This document shows, piece after piece, positions 33,688 through 42,775 of a stretch of DNA of 64,000 nucleotides. Positions within the stretch are counted from its first letter, which is position 1. Each line of letters opens with the position of its first letter. The DNA lies in the NCBI RefSeq assembly GCF_031846345.1, contig NZ_JAVRHX010000001.1, positions 1,178,001 to 1,242,000 on the forward strand, given 5' to 3'. The stretch comes from Glaciecola petra. GTDB taxonomy: Bacteria > Pseudomonadota > Gammaproteobacteria > Enterobacterales > Alteromonadaceae. The position numbers and the translations under genes were made by a program. A model generated the notes under the pieces. That model was given only the letters and a program-made list of their open reading frames with translations. It searched no databases and was not told the DNA's origin.

Positions 33688-34547
33688 GCTATTCCCGTTT
33701 CAATCGGTAAATGGGCACTAGCCCCCCACTCTGACCACGAACCATCATATACTCGCAATTTGTCAAAACCTAATGTGTAGGCGACATGAGCTAAAATACA
33801 GGCCGTCACACCACTTCCACATGTCATAATTAATGTGTTTTCTTTGTCATAGTGAGTAAATAATTCTGTTAACTGATTATATGCCACTAATTCGCCATTT
33901 TCGTTTTGCAATTGTGCATAATGAAGACTACTAGAGCTTGGAATATGTCCACTTCGAAGGTGTTTACGAGCCTCAGGAATCTGCCCAGTAAAGCGCTGCA
34001 AGGCCCTAGCATCAATAATATGATAATTGGGCGCATTTATCCTTTCAAATACATAATCAGTCGCAACAAACTGAAATTGAGTGCTCTCTGCAGCAGTATA
34101 TTCACTCGCCCTAAGGTTTATATTCAATTTGTTAACAACGGGCAACGATAAGCTTAACCATCTAAGTAGGCCACCGTCTAAAACATATACATTTTTGTGG
34201 CCTACGCTTTTAAACATAAACCAAACTCTCGACGCGCAAAAATTCCCATAATCATCATAGATTACAAGAGTATCGTCGTTGTTTATGCCCAATTTTTGCG
34301 CTTCGATTTGAAAGTGTGACTTGGAACACATCGTATTTGAAATCGCCGAATTAGTGTCTGCGAATTGGGTTTCTAAATCAAAAAAGGTTGAATCAGCAAT
34401 ATATGAATTTGGGTGTTGTTTTACTAAGTCTTTTCGAACACCTGTACTGCCACTCATTGATGTGAACAAAACTCGCACTTTATTGCCAAGATTGCAGTGT
34501 TGTTGCTGTTGCCATTTTATAAGTGAATTTGCGTTAATAAAAGACAT
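33684..34547 (-). CDS. sseA: Thiosulfate/3-mercaptopyruvate sulfurtransferase (two rhodanese domains)
   Basis: The 287-residue protein has two rhodanese domains. The C-terminal one holds the active-site loop CGSGVTAC, typical of the SseA/3-mercaptopyruvate group (CG[S/T]GVT). It transfers sulfur from thiosulfate or mercaptopyruvate to an acceptor. A TTG at 34562 would add five residues, but the ATG at 34547 is preferred. It is co-transcribed with the LysE-type exporter downstream. Confidence 0.88.
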   Translation of the reverse strand: MSFINANSLIKWQQQQHCNLGNKVRVLFTSMSGSTGVRKDLVKQHPNSYIADSTFFDLETQFADTNSAISNTMCSKSHFQIEAQKLGINNDDTLVIYDDYGNFCASRVWFMFKSVGHKNVYVLDGGLLRWLSLSLPVVNKLNINLRASEYTAAESTQFQFVATDYVFERINAPNYHIIDARALQRFTGQIPEARKHLRSGHIPSSSSLHYAQLQNENGELVAYNQLTELFTHYDKENTLIMTCGSGVTACILAHVAYTLGFDKLRVYDGSWSEWGASAHLPIETGIA

Positions 34548-34685
34548 CTTCAATCGTCTCAAAAGCTAATATAATAACAACTAAAATACCATATCCAGTC
34601 ATAGATTGTGAATGCTTGACTTATGCTTAAGTAGATATAATAGATGAGATTACTTTTCGAAAAATAACTATTTGTAAGGAAGAAA

Positions 34686-34772
34686 TGGTGCCCGGGGCCG
34701 GACTTGAACCGGCACGTCATTACTGACGAGGGATTTTAAATCCCTTGTGTCTACCAATTTCACCACCCGGGC
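34686..34772 (-). tRNA. tRNA-Leu (anticodon TAA)
   Basis: Read on the minus strand, the gene starts GCCCGGGTGG, has the long variable arm of a class II tRNA, the T-loop GGTTCAAGTCC and an encoded CCA. The anticodon stem-loop AGGGA-TTTAAAA-TCCCT gives anticodon TAA. It is the last of a Gly-Cys-Leu tRNA set downstream of pgsA. Confidence 0.97.
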
Positions 34773-34818
34773 AACTTTTAACACTGTAATATAGCTAAGA
34801 GTTACGATTCCAGTAAAC

Positions 34819-34892
34819 TGGAGGCGGAACCCGGAGTCGAACCGAGATCCACGGATTTGCAATCCGCTGCATAGCCATTCTGCCATTCCGCC
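34819..34892 (-). tRNA. tRNA-Cys (anticodon GCA)
   Basis: The minus strand reads GGCGGAATGG at the 5' end, has GGATTGCAAATCC as anticodon stem-loop (anticodon GCA), the T-arm CGGTTCGACTCCG and an encoded CCA. The Gly-Cys-Leu order after uvrC-pgsA is conserved in gammaproteobacteria. Confidence 0.97.
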
Positions 34893-34928
34893 GCAAAACT
34901 TTGCTCACGCTTTGGAGTGCAAGCGTTA

Positions 34929-35051
<123 letters not shown>

Positions 35052-35181
35052 CGGTGCATTCTACCTACAATTAATGCGCTGTCAACCACAAATCGCCTTG
35101 CATTAGCTTGTTCAGTCAATTTTTAATCAATTTCAGTTTTAGCGTAATAAAATCTCAGTAAAACTATACATCAAAGCCCTA

Positions 35182-35763
35182 TTATTTTTGATTTAATAAG
35201 GTTTTCCAAGCAGCTTTTGTGTATGCCACCATTGACCATAGAGATAATATTGCCGCTATGTAAAGTAATATTTTACCTAAGGTGACCCAATAGATAGGGA
35301 AGCCCATAAAATATTCTAGCCCCGAGAGTAAACCAATTAATGCCAGCATTTGCGCCATGGTTTTTGCTTTACCAATAAAACTTACCTTAACCAAGTCCTG
35401 TTCACCCAATTGTGACATCCATTCACGCAGAGCAGAGATATAAATTTCACGCATTAATAAAATGATTGCCGGTATCGTTATCCAAACGCTTGCATAAATA
35501 TGCGTTATCATTACAAGCGCTGCTGCTACTATTAGTTTGTCTGCTACTGGGTCTAAAAATGCCCCAAAAGCGGTAGATTGCTTTAGCTTTCTGGCAAGGT
35601 ATCCGTCAAACCAATCAGTTATGGCAGCCAACCAGAACAAAAAAGCACCTAGTTCTTGAGCCCATTTCCAATCCAAAAAGAAAACTGTCACAAAAATAGG
35701 GATCAGAAGAACACGAAAAATAGTAATAAAATTTGGGATAGTCCAGATCACAACAATAGACAA
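35182..35763 (-). CDS. pgsA: CDP-diacylglycerol-glycerol-3-phosphate 3-phosphatidyltransferase
   Basis: PgsA makes phosphatidylglycerol phosphate in the inner membrane. The 193-residue protein has several helices and the CDP-alcohol phosphotransferase signature DG-x2-AR-x8-G-x3-D-x3-D (from DGYLARKLKQ to FLDPVADKL, about 52-76). It lies 45 bases after uvrC on the same strand, followed by the tRNA genes, as in many relatives. Confidence 0.95.
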   Translation of the reverse strand: MSIVVIWTIPNFITIFRVLLIPIFVTVFFLDWKWAQELGAFLFWLAAITDWFDGYLARKLKQSTAFGAFLDPVADKLIVAAALVMITHIYASVWITIPAIILLMREIYISALREWMSQLGEQDLVKVSFIGKAKTMAQMLALIGLLSGLEYFMGFPIYWVTLGKILLYIAAILSLWSMVAYTKAAWKTLLNQK

Positions 35764-35808
35764 CTCTACAAAAACTTCAACGTCAACATCATAACAGATC
35801 TTACTTGT

Positions 35809-37641
35809 TTAGGAATGCAAATAATCGTATATGATATCAGCTAAATCTTCGCTGATTCCAGGTACTTTGGCAATTTCATCTTTGCTGGCTTTTTTTAAAC
35901 CGTGCAAACCTCCTGTGTATTTTAGTAGCGTTTGTCGCTTTTTAGCCCCAATACCTGGTATTTCTTGCAACGGAGACCTTGTTTTTACCTTTTGACGTCT
36001 ATTTCTATGCCCACCAATAGCAAAGCGGTGTGACTCATCCCTTATGTGTTGAATTAAATGTAGTCCAACTGAGTCTGATTCTACTGCAAGAGTCTCATGA
36101 GAATAGGCAACAATGAGAGTTTCTAACCCTGGTTTTCGAGAAGTTCCTTTTGCTACCCCAACAATCATAGGTTTTAAATCTTCTGGCCATTCGCTAAAAT
36201 GGCTTTCGGCTTGTGACAATTGACCCTTGCCACCATCAATTAACAGTACATCTGGAATCTTTGCATCTTTATTTGGTTTTTTATATCGCCTTCTTAATGC
36301 TTGTGCCATTGCCGCATAATCGTCACCGGGAGTAATGCCATCTATATTGAATAATCTGTATTCTGATTTGAGCGGACCGTTGCGATCAAAAACAACACAT
36401 GATGCAACGGTTTGCTGCCCAGAAATATGTGAAATATCGAAACATTCCATGCGTTTAATAGGTGTTTCAAAGTCTAGTATTTTTTCTAATTCAGTAAACC
36501 TTGCAAATATCGATTTTTGTTGATTTTGTTGTGTTTCTAGTGCGTTTTCAGCGTTATTGTTCGCAATTTGCAAATATTTTTTCTTTTCTTCCCTTGCTCC
36601 CTCAAAAAACGTCACTTTACGCCCTGCTTCGACACTTAATACCTGTTGCGTCGTTTCCATGTCGTCGAATTTTAGTGGCAAAACGATCTGCTTAGGGATT
36701 ACTTTATTACCAGAAAGATAAAATTGTAAAATAAATGAGGCCAATATTTCTTCAGCTGTACTCCCTTTTGGAACCTTAGGGAAGAAAGGTTTACTACCTA
36801 AGATCTGGTTATCACGAATGAAAATTCCGAAAACACAAGCAATCCCATTTTTAAATGACATACCAAATACATCAAGTTCTAACTGTGTACCCGCGACAAA
36901 TTGTCTTTCTTGAATGCGTCTTAAGGCGTTAATTTGGTCACGGTATTTAGCCGCTGCTTCAAAATTGAGGCTGTCACTCGCGACTTCCATTTTTTTGACT
37001 AGAGTCCCAATAACTTGTGAGTTTTTTCCTTTTAGAAATAACGCTGCTAGTTCAACTTGCTCTGAGTACTCCTCGTCAGTCACGTAGCCTTCTACACAAG
37101 GCGCATTGCAGCGTTTCATTTGATATTGTAAACAAGGTCTAGAGCGCGCCCTATAGTAACTGTCCTCACACTGCCTAATTGGAAATATCTTTTGCATAGA
37201 CCGCAGACTTTCGCGCACAGACCACGCACTTGGATAGGGACCAAAGTATTGCCCTTTTTTCTTTTTACTACCTCTATGGAAACTTATGCGTGGATGTTTG
37301 TGATCAGATATAAATATGAAGGGATAACTTTTGTCATCTCGCAACACAACATTATAACGAGGTCGATACTTTTTAATATAATTATTTTCTAACAGGAATG
37401 CTTCAGTCTCGCTCGACACCACAGTGACATCCATTGCCACAATGTTATTTACTAATGTTTGCGTTTTGACACTATCGACACTTTTCCTAAAATAACTAGT
37501 CACACGTTTTTTTAAATTTTTTGCTTTGCCAACGTAAATGACTTCATTTTTACGGTCATACATCCGGTACACGCCAGGCTTGCTGGTTAAGTGCTTAAGA
37601 AAATTTTTATGATCAAAAAGAGGCAACTGTTCATCTGTCAT
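35809..37641 (-). CDS. uvrC: Excinuclease ABC subunit C
   Basis: UvrC makes both incisions in nucleotide excision repair. The 610-residue protein has an N-terminal GIY-YIG nuclease domain (GVYRMYDRKNEVIYVGKAKN near 18-38), a UVR motif near 205-240, the RNase H-like C-terminal nuclease (FDISHISGQQTVAS near 400 and LIDGGKGQLSQA near 465) and tandem HhH motifs at the end (IPGIGAKKRQTLL). It follows uvrY by 27 bases, the classical uvrY-uvrC pair. Confidence 0.97.
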   Translation of the reverse strand: MTDEQLPLFDHKNFLKHLTSKPGVYRMYDRKNEVIYVGKAKNLKKRVTSYFRKSVDSVKTQTLVNNIVAMDVTVVSSETEAFLLENNYIKKYRPRYNVVLRDDKSYPFIFISDHKHPRISFHRGSKKKKGQYFGPYPSAWSVRESLRSMQKIFPIRQCEDSYYRARSRPCLQYQMKRCNAPCVEGYVTDEEYSEQVELAALFLKGKNSQVIGTLVKKMEVASDSLNFEAAAKYRDQINALRRIQERQFVAGTQLELDVFGMSFKNGIACVFGIFIRDNQILGSKPFFPKVPKGSTAEEILASFILQFYLSGNKVIPKQIVLPLKFDDMETTQQVLSVEAGRKVTFFEGAREEKKKYLQIANNNAENALETQQNQQKSIFARFTELEKILDFETPIKRMECFDISHISGQQTVASCVVFDRNGPLKSEYRLFNIDGITPGDDYAAMAQALRRRYKKPNKDAKIPDVLLIDGGKGQLSQAESHFSEWPEDLKPMIVGVAKGTSRKPGLETLIVAYSHETLAVESDSVGLHLIQHIRDESHRFAIGGHRNRRQKVKTRSPLQEIPGIGAKKRQTLLKYTGGLHGLKKASKDEIAKVPGISEDLADIIYDYLHS

Positions 37642-37668
37642 CTCTACTTGTCCTTCTTATTGCCTTAA

Positions 37669-38310
37669 TTATGCGTCAGATGTAATCAGCTTGTGTCGTA
37701 ATGCAAGATGGGTTAACTCCACATCAGAGTTAATATGAAGTTTCTCGAACATCCTGTATCGATAAGTATTAACTGTTTTAGCACTAATTGATAATTTTCC
37801 CGCGATATCGGTTACTTTTATTCCACGAGTCAACATCATGGTGATTTCCAATTCACGTTCGGATAATTGCTCAAAAGGATTGTCGTTATTGATATCCAAT
37901 TGACCAATTGCAATTTGTTGCGCTATTTCGGGTGATATGTATTTTTGTCCTGAATGCACTTTGTACACCGCATTAATCATTTCGCTCTGGCCTGCATCTT
38001 TAGTAAGGAAACCGTGAGCGCCTGCTTGCATTATTTTGTAAGGAATAGGGTTTTCCTTATGCATAGATAAGCAGATTACCTTAGCACTGTCACAAATACG
38101 TTTAACTTTGCGCGTAGCTTCAAGCCCACCAATACCTGGCATAGAAACATCCATTAAGATGATGTCTGGAGAATGTTTACGGCAATACTCCACCGCTTCT
38201 TCACCCGAACCGACAGCAGCAATTACATTAAAATCCTTTACATCTTTTAATATACGGACAATCCCTGTTCTTACGAGGTCGTGGTCATCAACCACTAAAA
38301 TTTTAATCAC
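37669..38310 (-). CDS. uvrY: Response regulator of the BarA/UvrY (GacS/GacA) system
   Basis: The 213-residue protein has a receiver domain with the phosphorylation Asp in ILMDVSMPGIGG near 54 and a LuxR-type HTH (LSERELEITMMLTRGIKVTD, then SISAKTVNTYRYRMFEKL) near 148-195. UvrY/GacA normally activates the small RNAs csrB/csrC, which titrate CsrA. It heads the uvrY-uvrC-pgsA unit; a long imperfect hairpin lies 110-180 bases upstream. Confidence 0.95.
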   Translation of the reverse strand: MIKILVVDDHDLVRTGIVRILKDVKDFNVIAAVGSGEEAVEYCRKHSPDIILMDVSMPGIGGLEATRKVKRICDSAKVICLSMHKENPIPYKIMQAGAHGFLTKDAGQSEMINAVYKVHSGQKYISPEIAQQIAIGQLDINNDNPFEQLSERELEITMMLTRGIKVTDIAGKLSISAKTVNTYRYRMFEKLHINSDVELTHLALRHKLITSDA

Positions 38311-38420
38311 GTCGTAACAACCTGTTTTGATTTGCGTTTTTCACGCTCTGTAATTCACTAGTATGCTGTATTAAACACAATTTGAAAACTAGTTTCTTTA
38401 ATTTCTCTCACAAAGTAAAA

Positions 38421-38488
38421 GGAAAGATAGCAGCACTTAATTTGTAAACAGTGAGAGTGCATGGGAATTAAAGTGGTGCTATCTTTCC
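38421..38488. repeat. Long imperfect hairpin between uvrY and tRNA-Ser
   Basis: GGAAAGATAGCA at 38421-38432 pairs perfectly with 38477-38488; after one mismatch, CACTT and AATT continue the stem with a single bulged base. The stem is about 21 bp and the loop 23 bases (38443-38465). No T-run follows on either strand, so it is not a standard terminator. It could be a leader structure of uvrY, a small RNA or a remnant of a short mobile repeat. Confidence 0.6.
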
Positions 38489-38528
38489 TATCACTTATTC
38501 AAATATAAAATTCTCTTGAACTACGAAC

Positions 38529-38563
38529 AAAAAAACCCGCTTTAGTGATAAAAGCGGGTTTTT
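38529..38563 (-). terminator. Terminator of tRNA-Ser
   Basis: On the minus strand, AAAAACCCGCTTTT and AAAGCGGGTTTTTTT flank a short loop, directly after the tRNA-Ser CCA end. The GC-rich stem and T-run make a strong Rho-independent terminator. Confidence 0.85.
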
Positions 38564-38569
38564 ATAATG

Positions 38570-38661
38570 TGGCGGATAGCGAGGGATTCGAACCCCCGGT
38601 ACGTTTGACCGTACGTCTGATTTCAAGTCAGGTGCATTAAACCAAGCTCTGCCAGCTATCC
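38570..38661 (-). tRNA. tRNA-Ser (anticodon TGA)
   Basis: The minus strand reads GGATAGCTGGCAGAGC, then CTGACTTGAAATCAG (anticodon TGA), a long variable arm (CGTACGGTCAAACGTACCG), the T-arm GGGTTCGAATCCC and an encoded CCA. It is a single-gene unit with its own terminator. Confidence 0.97.
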
Positions 38662-38790
38662 AAGTGGTGCGCATATTAAAATTCTCTTAGCTTTTTGTAA
38701 AGCCTTTCTGCTAAAAAAAGCGTATAAAGGGTCTATTCGCAGGTTTTTTAAACAAAGTTAACACTTCTTTTATTATTTTGTTCGAAAAAT

Positions 38791-38816
38791 CTTGAAATTT
38801 GGAACTAAAACCCATA
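38791..38816 (+). promoter_or_regulatory. Sigma-32 (heat-shock) type promoter upstream of the YccA/BI-1 gene
   Basis: CTTGAAA (38791-38797) and CCCATA (38811-38816) with a 13-base spacer match the RpoH consensus CTTGAAA-N(11-16)-CCCATNT. The -10 element ends 54 bases before the ATG at 38871. The match is near perfect. Confidence 0.65.
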
Positions 38817-38870
38817 CAAATACACTAAAGTTTAGTTGGTTAGTTCAGTTTAGTTTAAACGGAGAAAATA

Positions 38871-39530
38871 ATGGATCGTGATACTTTGTATTCTGGTGCT
38901 AGTGCAAGACCCGCAGTAGAAATCAATAAGGTGCTTCGCAACACCTATATGCTATTGGCAATGACTATTGCATTCAGTGCGGTTACTGCATTTATAACCA
39001 TGAGTTTTAATGTAGGGTTTATCGGCTATATTGCAATGTTTATTGGCGCTATGGTTTGCTTATTCATAACATACAAAAAAGCAGATTCAGCAGCGGGTTT
39101 ATTTTGGGTGTTTGCATTCACTGGGCTCCTTGGTGGTGCGTTAGGCCCAATACTAAGCATGTATGTATCTTCAGGCGCCGGACACATCGTTGGACAAGCC
39201 TTAGCTGCGACAGCAATTGTATTTGTATCACTATCTGCGTACGCTGTGACTACTAAAAAGGACTTCAGCTTTCTTCGTGGATTTTTGGTTGTAGGGCTAG
39301 TGGTAGTTATATTAGCAATTATAGCAAATATCTTTTTTGCTATGCCTGCACTTACTATGGCGATTAATGCTGTTGCGATTATGATTATGTCAGGTTTTAT
39401 ACTGTTTGATACCAGTCGTATCGTTAACGGTGGTGAAACCAACTACATTATCGCTACCGCTGCCTTGTACAGTAATATTTGGACAATGTTCATTCATATG
39501 ATGTCATTACTGAATTTAATGGACGAGTAA
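38871..39530 (+). CDS. yccA: Bax inhibitor-1 / YccA family membrane protein
   Basis: The 219-residue protein has seven membrane helices and ends like E. coli YccA (SGFILFDTSRIVNGGETNYI near 175, then NIWTMFIHMMSLLNL). YccA is a substrate and modulator of the FtsH membrane protease. A sigma-32-type promoter lies upstream and a strong terminator follows, so this is a one-gene unit probably induced by protein-folding stress. Confidence 0.92.
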   Translation: MDRDTLYSGASARPAVEINKVLRNTYMLLAMTIAFSAVTAFITMSFNVGFIGYIAMFIGAMVCLFITYKKADSAAGLFWVFAFTGLLGGALGPILSMYVSSGAGHIVGQALAATAIVFVSLSAYAVTTKKDFSFLRGFLVVGLVVVILAIIANIFFAMPALTMAINAVAIMIMSGFILFDTSRIVNGGETNYIIATAALYSNIWTMFIHMMSLLNLMDE

Positions 39531-39544
39531 ATCATATTTCTGTT

Positions 39545-39573
39545 AAAAACGCCCCTCTTGCAGGGGCGTTTTT
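39545..39573 (+). terminator. Rho-independent terminator after yccA
   Basis: AAAAACGCCCC and GGGGCGTTTTTG flank a CTCTTGC-type loop, 15 bases after the stop codon. The stem is GC-rich and ends in Ts. Confidence 0.93.
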
Positions 39574-39641
39574 GTTTTGTACTCATAAAGGTTTATAATA
39601 TTTGAAACACCGATTCAATATTTTATGGTTGTTAAAGAATA

Positions 39642-40031
39642 ATGGCTACAGATAACACAGCATTTACGCTTATAGTAACCAAAAGTCCCTTTGATTCAAG
39701 AAATGCCGAATCTGCTTTATATTTCTGTAAAGCAGCCATAGCGCAAGGCTTTGCAATTGAACAAGTGTTCTTTTATCAAGCTGGTGTGCAAAATGCGTCT
39801 TTGTTGCAACAGGTTAATTCTGATGAGTTTGATGTTTATCAAGCTTGGCTTGAACTACATGAACAGCAAGGAGTTCGTTTGAATGTATGTACTACCGCAG
39901 CAGGTCGTCGCGGAATAGTCAGTGAGGAGTGTGCGCTAAACGGCAACTACAACGTTAATCCTCCGTTTGAACAAGTTGGTTTGAGTGATTATTTTGCCGC
40001 CCTTACCTCCTCTAAGGGTGTTCAATTTTGA
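39642..40031 (+). CDS. tusD: Sulfurtransferase complex subunit TusD
   Basis: TusD receives sulfur from TusA and relays it to TusE for 2-thiouridine synthesis at tRNA position 34. The 129-residue DsrE-like protein has the active cysteine in LNVCTTAAGRRG near 79, equal to Cys78 of E. coli. It opens the tusDCBE run; the TTG start of tusC overlaps its stop by four bases. Confidence 0.94.
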   Translation: MATDNTAFTLIVTKSPFDSRNAESALYFCKAAIAQGFAIEQVFFYQAGVQNASLLQQVNSDEFDVYQAWLELHEQQGVRLNVCTTAAGRRGIVSEECALNGNYNVNPPFEQVGLSDYFAALTSSKGVQF

Positions 40032-40414
40032 AAACACAGCGAGCAAGTAGTCAGGAAGTTTTTGAGGATTACATATTAATAAATAGCACAAAAAGCCCCT
40101 ATTCACAAAGTAGTGCTAACGATGCATTTGAAGCCGCTCTTGGGGCCTCTAATATCGGTGTTAAAGTGAAATTTGTATTTAGCGGGCTTGCTAAATATCA
40201 ATTGTTCACACAACAGCAAGCCAACAAGATAAACCGTAAAAATATGCTGAAAAGGCTCTCTTCTCTTCCATTGTTTGAAGTAGAAGATATTTATCTTTTG
40301 TCTAGTCAAAGTACTGATGAGTCTATTGATGCAGAGAGTATGAAAATTACACTTATTGAACCAGAAGCGTTTAAATCATTATGCCTTAATGCGTCTCAGG
40401 TTCTGGTGTTTTAA
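40028..40414 (+). CDS. tusC: Sulfurtransferase complex subunit TusC
   Basis: This 128-residue DsrF-like protein is the structural partner of TusB and TusD in the hexameric relay complex. It starts with TTG 40028, overlapping tusD. The segments NSTKSPYSQSSANDAFEAAL and IGVKVKFVFSG fit the family. Sequence conservation is lower than in TusD or TusE; assignment rests partly on order. Confidence 0.88.
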   Translation: MKTQRASSQEVFEDYILINSTKSPYSQSSANDAFEAALGASNIGVKVKFVFSGLAKYQLFTQQQANKINRKNMLKRLSSLPLFEVEDIYLLSSQSTDESIDAESMKITLIEPEAFKSLCLNASQVLVF

Positions 40415-40425
40415 ATGAGCTTATT

Positions 40426-40686
40426 ATGATAATCCAGCTTTTTTCCTCCCAAGCAAGTAAAATAGATGACTATATTAATGCTCAAACTATTGTAGTACTT
40501 ATTCAGGATGGTGTTTATGCATGTAAAAATATCCTAAACCAATATCCTGATTGCGAAATTTATGCCTTAGACCGTGATTGGCATGCTGCAGGACTAGAAA
40601 CAAATATAGCTTGCCAATTATTATCTGATCAAGAATGGGTTTTACTTTGCTCTAAGCATTCTCCTATCATTAGTTTACAAGACTAA
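40426..40686 (+). CDS. tusB: Sulfurtransferase complex subunit TusB
   Basis: The 86-residue DsrH-like protein has the family pattern of a short Rossmann-like fold with VVLIQDGVYAC near 23. It completes the TusBCD complex and lies between tusC and tusE, its usual place. Confidence 0.88.
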   Translation: MIIQLFSSQASKIDDYINAQTIVVLIQDGVYACKNILNQYPDCEIYALDRDWHAAGLETNIACQLLSDQEWVLLCSKHSPIISLQD

Positions 40687-40742
40687 GCATCGTCACAAAT
40701 GATTGCTTATACATTTGAACAAACTGTAATTAGGAAATAAAT

Positions 40743-41087
40743 ATGTCTACAGGTAATACAATCGAGGTCAATAATCGACTAATTCAAGTCGACAATAATG
40801 GGTACTTATTAGATCACAAAGATTGGGCTGAGGATGTTGCTTTACTGATTGCGCAGCGTGAACATATAGAAATGACAGACGAACGTTGGCAAGTGGTCAA
40901 TTTTGTGCGTGAATTTTATCTAAAATACGACACCAGCCCTGCTATTAGGGCTTTAGTAAAAGCTATGGAACAAAGCTATGGCATTGATAAAGGAAATAGT
41001 CGATATCTTTATCGTTTGTTTCCCAAAGGACCCGCAAAAATCGCCACAAAAATAGCTGGCTTGCCAAAACCAGCTAAATGCTTGTAA
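40743..41087 (+). CDS. tusE: Sulfur relay protein TusE (DsrC family)
   Basis: TusE takes sulfur from TusD and hands it to MnmA. The 114-residue protein contains the DsrC-family blocks DNNGYLLDHKDWAEDVA and LYRLFPKGPAKIATKIAGLP and ends in the flexible arm with the penultimate active cysteine (KPAKCL). Its stop codon abuts that of serS tail-to-tail. Confidence 0.95.
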   Translation: MSTGNTIEVNNRLIQVDNNGYLLDHKDWAEDVALLIAQREHIEMTDERWQVVNFVREFYLKYDTSPAIRALVKAMEQSYGIDKGNSRYLYRLFPKGPAKIATKIAGLPKPAKCL

Positions 41088-42383
41088 TTAACTAGTCTGT
41101 ATAACTTTAACGCCGTTCATGTAAGGCACTAACGCATTCGGGACAAGAACACTGCCATCTTCTTGTTGATAATTTTCCAAGATTGCTACCAAAGTGCGGC
41201 CAACAGCTAGCCCAGAGCCATTTAAGGTATGCAAAAGCTCGGGTTTTTTCATATCCTTAGACTTGTATCTTGCTTGCATTCTACGTGCCTGAAAATCCCC
41301 CATGTTTGAACAAGACGAGATCTCCCTGTATGTATTTTGAGCAGGTAACCAAACTTCTAAATCATAGGTTTTACATGCCCCAAAACCCATATCACCTGAG
41401 CACAAAATAACTTTTCGATAAGGTAGGTTCAGCTTTTGTAGTATAGCCTCAGCATGCAAGGTCAATTCTTCTAAGGCACTCATGCTATTTTCTGGTAATA
41501 CTAACTGGACCATCTCGACTTTATCAAATTGATGCTGCCTTATTAAGCCCTTAGTGTCTCGTCCATATGAGCCAGCTTCGCTTCTAAAACAAGGAGTATG
41601 GGCCGTCATTTTAATCGGCAGCTCATTCTCGTCGAAGATTTTGTTTCTGGCTATATTGGTCAGTGGAACTTCTGCCGTAGGTATAAGCGACATTCCTTGG
41701 CCTTCTTCGGTCGCTGGCTTAGTATGGAATAAATCTTCACCGAATTTAGGTAACTGACCAGTACCATATAAACTATCTGAATTAACAAGATAAGGAACAT
41801 ATACCTCTTGATAGTCATGTTCTTCAGTATGCACATCTAACATAAACTGTGCTAGGGCTCTATGCATGCGCGCAACTGCACCATTCATCACAACAAAGCG
41901 GCTGCCTGATAACTTAGCTGCTGTTTCAAAATCTAATCCGTTATCCAATTTGGCTGCTACGTCAGCATGGTCATTAACTTCAAAATTGAAAGACTTTGGC
42001 ACGCCCCATTTAGTGATCTCTACGTTATCGTCTTCATCCTCACCCTCTGGTACGGATTCGTCAGGTATATTTGGCGTTTCTTGATGGAAAATATTTAAAG
42101 CATTTTGAACACTATCTAATGCATGCTTACTTTCATCAAGTTTGCTGCCAATTGCGTCCATTTGTGCTAATAATGGTTGAATATCTTCACCTGAAGCTTT
42201 TGCTTTTCCGATCGATTTTGAGCGCACTTTTCTTTCGTTTTGTAATTCTTCAGTGCTTATTTGCAAATGTTTTCGTTTTTCTTCCAGCTCAATATAGGCT
42301 TGAACATCTAAAACAAAACCTCTTTTAGCAAGTGAAGCTGCAACACTTTTTATATCACTGCGCAATAAACGTGGATCTAACAT
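41088..42383 (-). CDS. serS: Seryl-tRNA synthetase
   Basis: SerRS charges tRNA-Ser. From ATG 42383 the protein has 431 residues starting MLDPRLLRSDIK, with a long N-terminal coiled-coil arm (about 25-105) and class II motifs, including FRSEAGSYGRDTKGLIRQHQ (motif 2) and NGSGLAVGRTLVAILE (motif 3). The frame extends 18 codons further upstream, but AGGAT before 42383 and the family start fix the shorter form. It follows crcB by eight bases. Confidence 0.97.
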   Translation of the reverse strand: MLDPRLLRSDIKSVAASLAKRGFVLDVQAYIELEEKRKHLQISTEELQNERKVRSKSIGKAKASGEDIQPLLAQMDAIGSKLDESKHALDSVQNALNIFHQETPNIPDESVPEGEDEDDNVEITKWGVPKSFNFEVNDHADVAAKLDNGLDFETAAKLSGSRFVVMNGAVARMHRALAQFMLDVHTEEHDYQEVYVPYLVNSDSLYGTGQLPKFGEDLFHTKPATEEGQGMSLIPTAEVPLTNIARNKIFDENELPIKMTAHTPCFRSEAGSYGRDTKGLIRQHQFDKVEMVQLVLPENSMSALEELTLHAEAILQKLNLPYRKVILCSGDMGFGACKTYDLEVWLPAQNTYREISSCSNMGDFQARRMQARYKSKDMKKPELLHTLNGSGLAVGRTLVAILENYQQEDGSVLVPNALVPYMNGVKVIQTS

Positions 42384-42391
42384 GAAACTAT

Positions 42392-42775
42392 TTATCCTTT
42401 TACGATCATAAAGGCCAAATACACCCCTAACAAACATAAAACTACGTTGCTTAGTGTATTGGCAATAGCTCTTAATACTTCACCCTGCATAAATAGCGTT
42501 ATTGTATCAAGAGAAAAAGTTGAAAATGTAGTTAAAGCGCCCAAAAGACCTACACCAAATATAAGACGAATGTTATCAGAAATATTTGGGTGTTGCTCTA
42601 ACCATGCGTATAAAAGTCCAAGAAAAAACGATCCGATGACATTGACCAATAAAATGCCATATGGAAAGTTGTCGGAAAATAATTTAGTACTTTGCTGTGT
42701 TAAAAAGTAACGTAAGCAAGCTCCAACAGAACCGCCTAAAGCAACATATAAATATGCAGAAATATGCACCGTCAT
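42392..42775 (-). CDS. crcB: Fluoride ion channel
   Basis: CrcB/Fluc exports fluoride passively. The 127-residue protein has four membrane helices and the motifs GGSVGACLRYFL near 14, PYGILLVNVIGSFFLG near 38 and GVGLLGALTTFSTFS near 74, with the conserved Asn and Phe residues. Start and rarA stop overlap by four bases. No fluoride riboswitch is apparent, since the gene lies inside an operon. Confidence 0.95.
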   Translation of the reverse strand: MTVHISAYLYVALGGSVGACLRYFLTQQSTKLFSDNFPYGILLVNVIGSFFLGLLYAWLEQHPNISDNIRLIFGVGLLGALTTFSTFSLDTITLFMQGEVLRAIANTLSNVVLCLLGVYLAFMIVKG

